DNA from: Hyphochytrium catenoides
Taxonomy: Eukaryota; Sar; Hyphochytriomycetes; Hyphochytriales; Hyphochytriaceae
NCBI GenBank assembly: GCA_900088475.1
Contig: FLMG01004535.1
Location: 122,703-167,567, forward strand
Length of the DNA stretch: 44,865 bases
Direction of reading: 5' to 3'
The translations under genes were made by a program, and so were the position numbers. This document shows, in pieces, positions 43,925 through 44,865 of this stretch. The first letter of the stretch is position 1; every line of letters begins with the position of its first letter. Below the pieces are notes generated by a model. The model saw nothing but the letters and a program-made list of their open reading frames with translations, made no database searches and was not told the origin of the DNA.

Positions 43925-44727
43925 GTTAAGAAAAGGGCAGCGGGTTAGTAAAAGGGCAGCGAGACGGAAAAGGGCAGCGAGACGGAAAAGGCCAGCGAAA
44001 CGGAAAAGGGCAAGGGTTATTTAAGAGCAGCGGCATATGGAAAGGACAGCATGTTAGGGAAGGCAATGGGTTAGGTCAAAGGGCAGCGCCTTAGGGATAG
44101 AACAGCGGGGTAGGGAAAGGGTAGCGGGTTAAGAAAGAGCAGCGGCTATAAAAAGGGCAGCGGGTTAGGCAAACGGCAGCGGTTGAGCAAAAGGACAACG
44201 GCTTATGGAAAGAGCAGCGGCTTAAGGAAAGGGCAGCGTTTGAGCGAAAGGGCAGCGAGTTAGGGACAGGGCAGCGTTTTAGGGACAGGGCAGCGGGTTA
44301 GAGAAAAGGCAGCGTGTTAGGGAAAGGGCAGCGGGGGTTAGGAAGACGGCAACATGTCAAGTGACGCGGAGCGGATTGGGAATAGGAAAGCAAATTAGGT
44401 TAAGGGCAACGGGCAATTGAAGCGAGGAAGGTTAGAACAAGGGCAGCTGGCTCAAACAAGGGCAGCGGGGACAAGGGCAGCTGGTTCAAACAAGGGCAGC
44501 GGGTCAGAGAAACGGCAGCGCATTACGTAGAGGGCGGCTGGTTAGTGAAAAAGCAGTGAAATAACGAAAGGGCAGCGATTAGACAAGAAGCAGTTGGTGA
44601 GATAAAAGCATGAGGGTTACTTAATGGTAGCGACTTATAAAAATGGCAGAGGGTTAGACAAATAGCACCGGTTAAGATAGGGCAGCGTGTTAGCAAAATG
44701 GCAATGGTCACGAATATGGCAGCGCGT
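43925..44727. repeat. Subtelomeric satellite, ~19-20 nt unit AAAGGGCAGCGGGTTAGG
   Basis: Several dozen diverged copies of a unit built from (A)AAAGGGCAGCG and GGTTAG(G). The spacing varies from about 16 to 30 nt. Copies are best preserved around 44080-44340. The GGTTAG half looks telomeric. The array abuts the telomere directly. Confidence 0.9.
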
Positions 44728-44730
44728 TGG

Positions 44731-44865
44731 TAGGGTTAGGGTTAGGGTTAGGGTTAGGGTTAGGGTTAGGGTTAGGGTTAGGGTTAGGGTTTAGGGTTAG
44801 GTTTAGGGTTAGGTTTAGGGTTAGGTTTAGGGTTAGGGTTAGGGTTAGGGTTAGGGTTAGGGTTA
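44731..44865 (+). repeat. Telomere, (TTAGGG)n, right chromosome end
   Basis: The G-rich strand runs 5'->3' toward the window end, as expected for a right telomere. About 135 nt are present, mostly TTAGGG. Between about 44787 and 44832 there is one TTTAGGG unit and then three copies of a 12-nt variant TTAGGTTTAGGG, before perfect TTAGGG resumes. Confidence 0.98.

Overview
The window is nuclear DNA from a unicellular eukaryote and runs to a chromosome end. The last ~135 bases are a TTAGGG telomere array with the G-rich strand reading rightward, so base 44865 lies at or very near the right telomere. Most recognisable genes are broken by GT-AG introns of about 60-440 nt. Gene density is moderate and both strands are used. 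Long (CT)n/(GA)n microsatellites sit in introns, leaders and intergenic spaces. The gene set is a KRE6/SKN1-type GH16 glucanase, a CLN7-like MFS carrier, a SAC1-like permease with TrkA_C domains, and an XRP2 protein implying a flagellate ancestry. With the TTAGGG telomere this fits a stramenopile or related alga/protist best. That placement is inference, because no marker gene such as rRNA is present.

Layout. At 633-2989 (+) is a five-exon four-TM protein of unknown function with a 12-nt microexon. At 3523-5253 (-) is an intronless MFS carrier of MFSD8/CLN7 type. From 5.3 to 9.1 kb lie microsatellites and a decayed Ty1/copia fragment (about 6590-6998, -). At 9109-11641 (+) is a seven-exon secreted, probably GPI-anchored GH16 enzyme. 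At 11996-13963 (-) is a CaMKK/LKB1-like kinase with altered HRD and DFG motifs. From 14 to 16.6 kb is mostly low-complexity DNA. At 16643-18360 (-) is a five-exon XRP2 protein. At 19013-19732 (+) is a small SFI1-like helical gene. At 19838-21361 (-) is a six-exon Mn superoxide dismutase with a signal peptide and C-terminal KDDL. At 21890-24963 (-) is a seven-exon CDC48/p97. At 26277-32121 (+) is a 20-exon gene for a 1037-residue protein built of about eleven degenerate helical modules, which I cannot assign to a named family. At 34481-36652 (+) is the intronless SAC1-like anion permease. From 36.7 kb onward I see only weak coding signals, then degenerate repeats, an interstitial telomere block, a 19-20 nt GGGCAGCG(G)GTTAG satellite and the telomere.

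The genes do not form an operon or pathway; this is ordinary eukaryotic gene order. Two features suggest secretory-pathway themes: an ER/secreted MnSOD next to CDC48, the ERAD motor, and a secreted cell-wall glucanase. The most novel object is the 11-module repeat protein. All exon-intron models were built by hand from splice consensus, reading-frame continuity and family similarity, and none is supported by transcripts.
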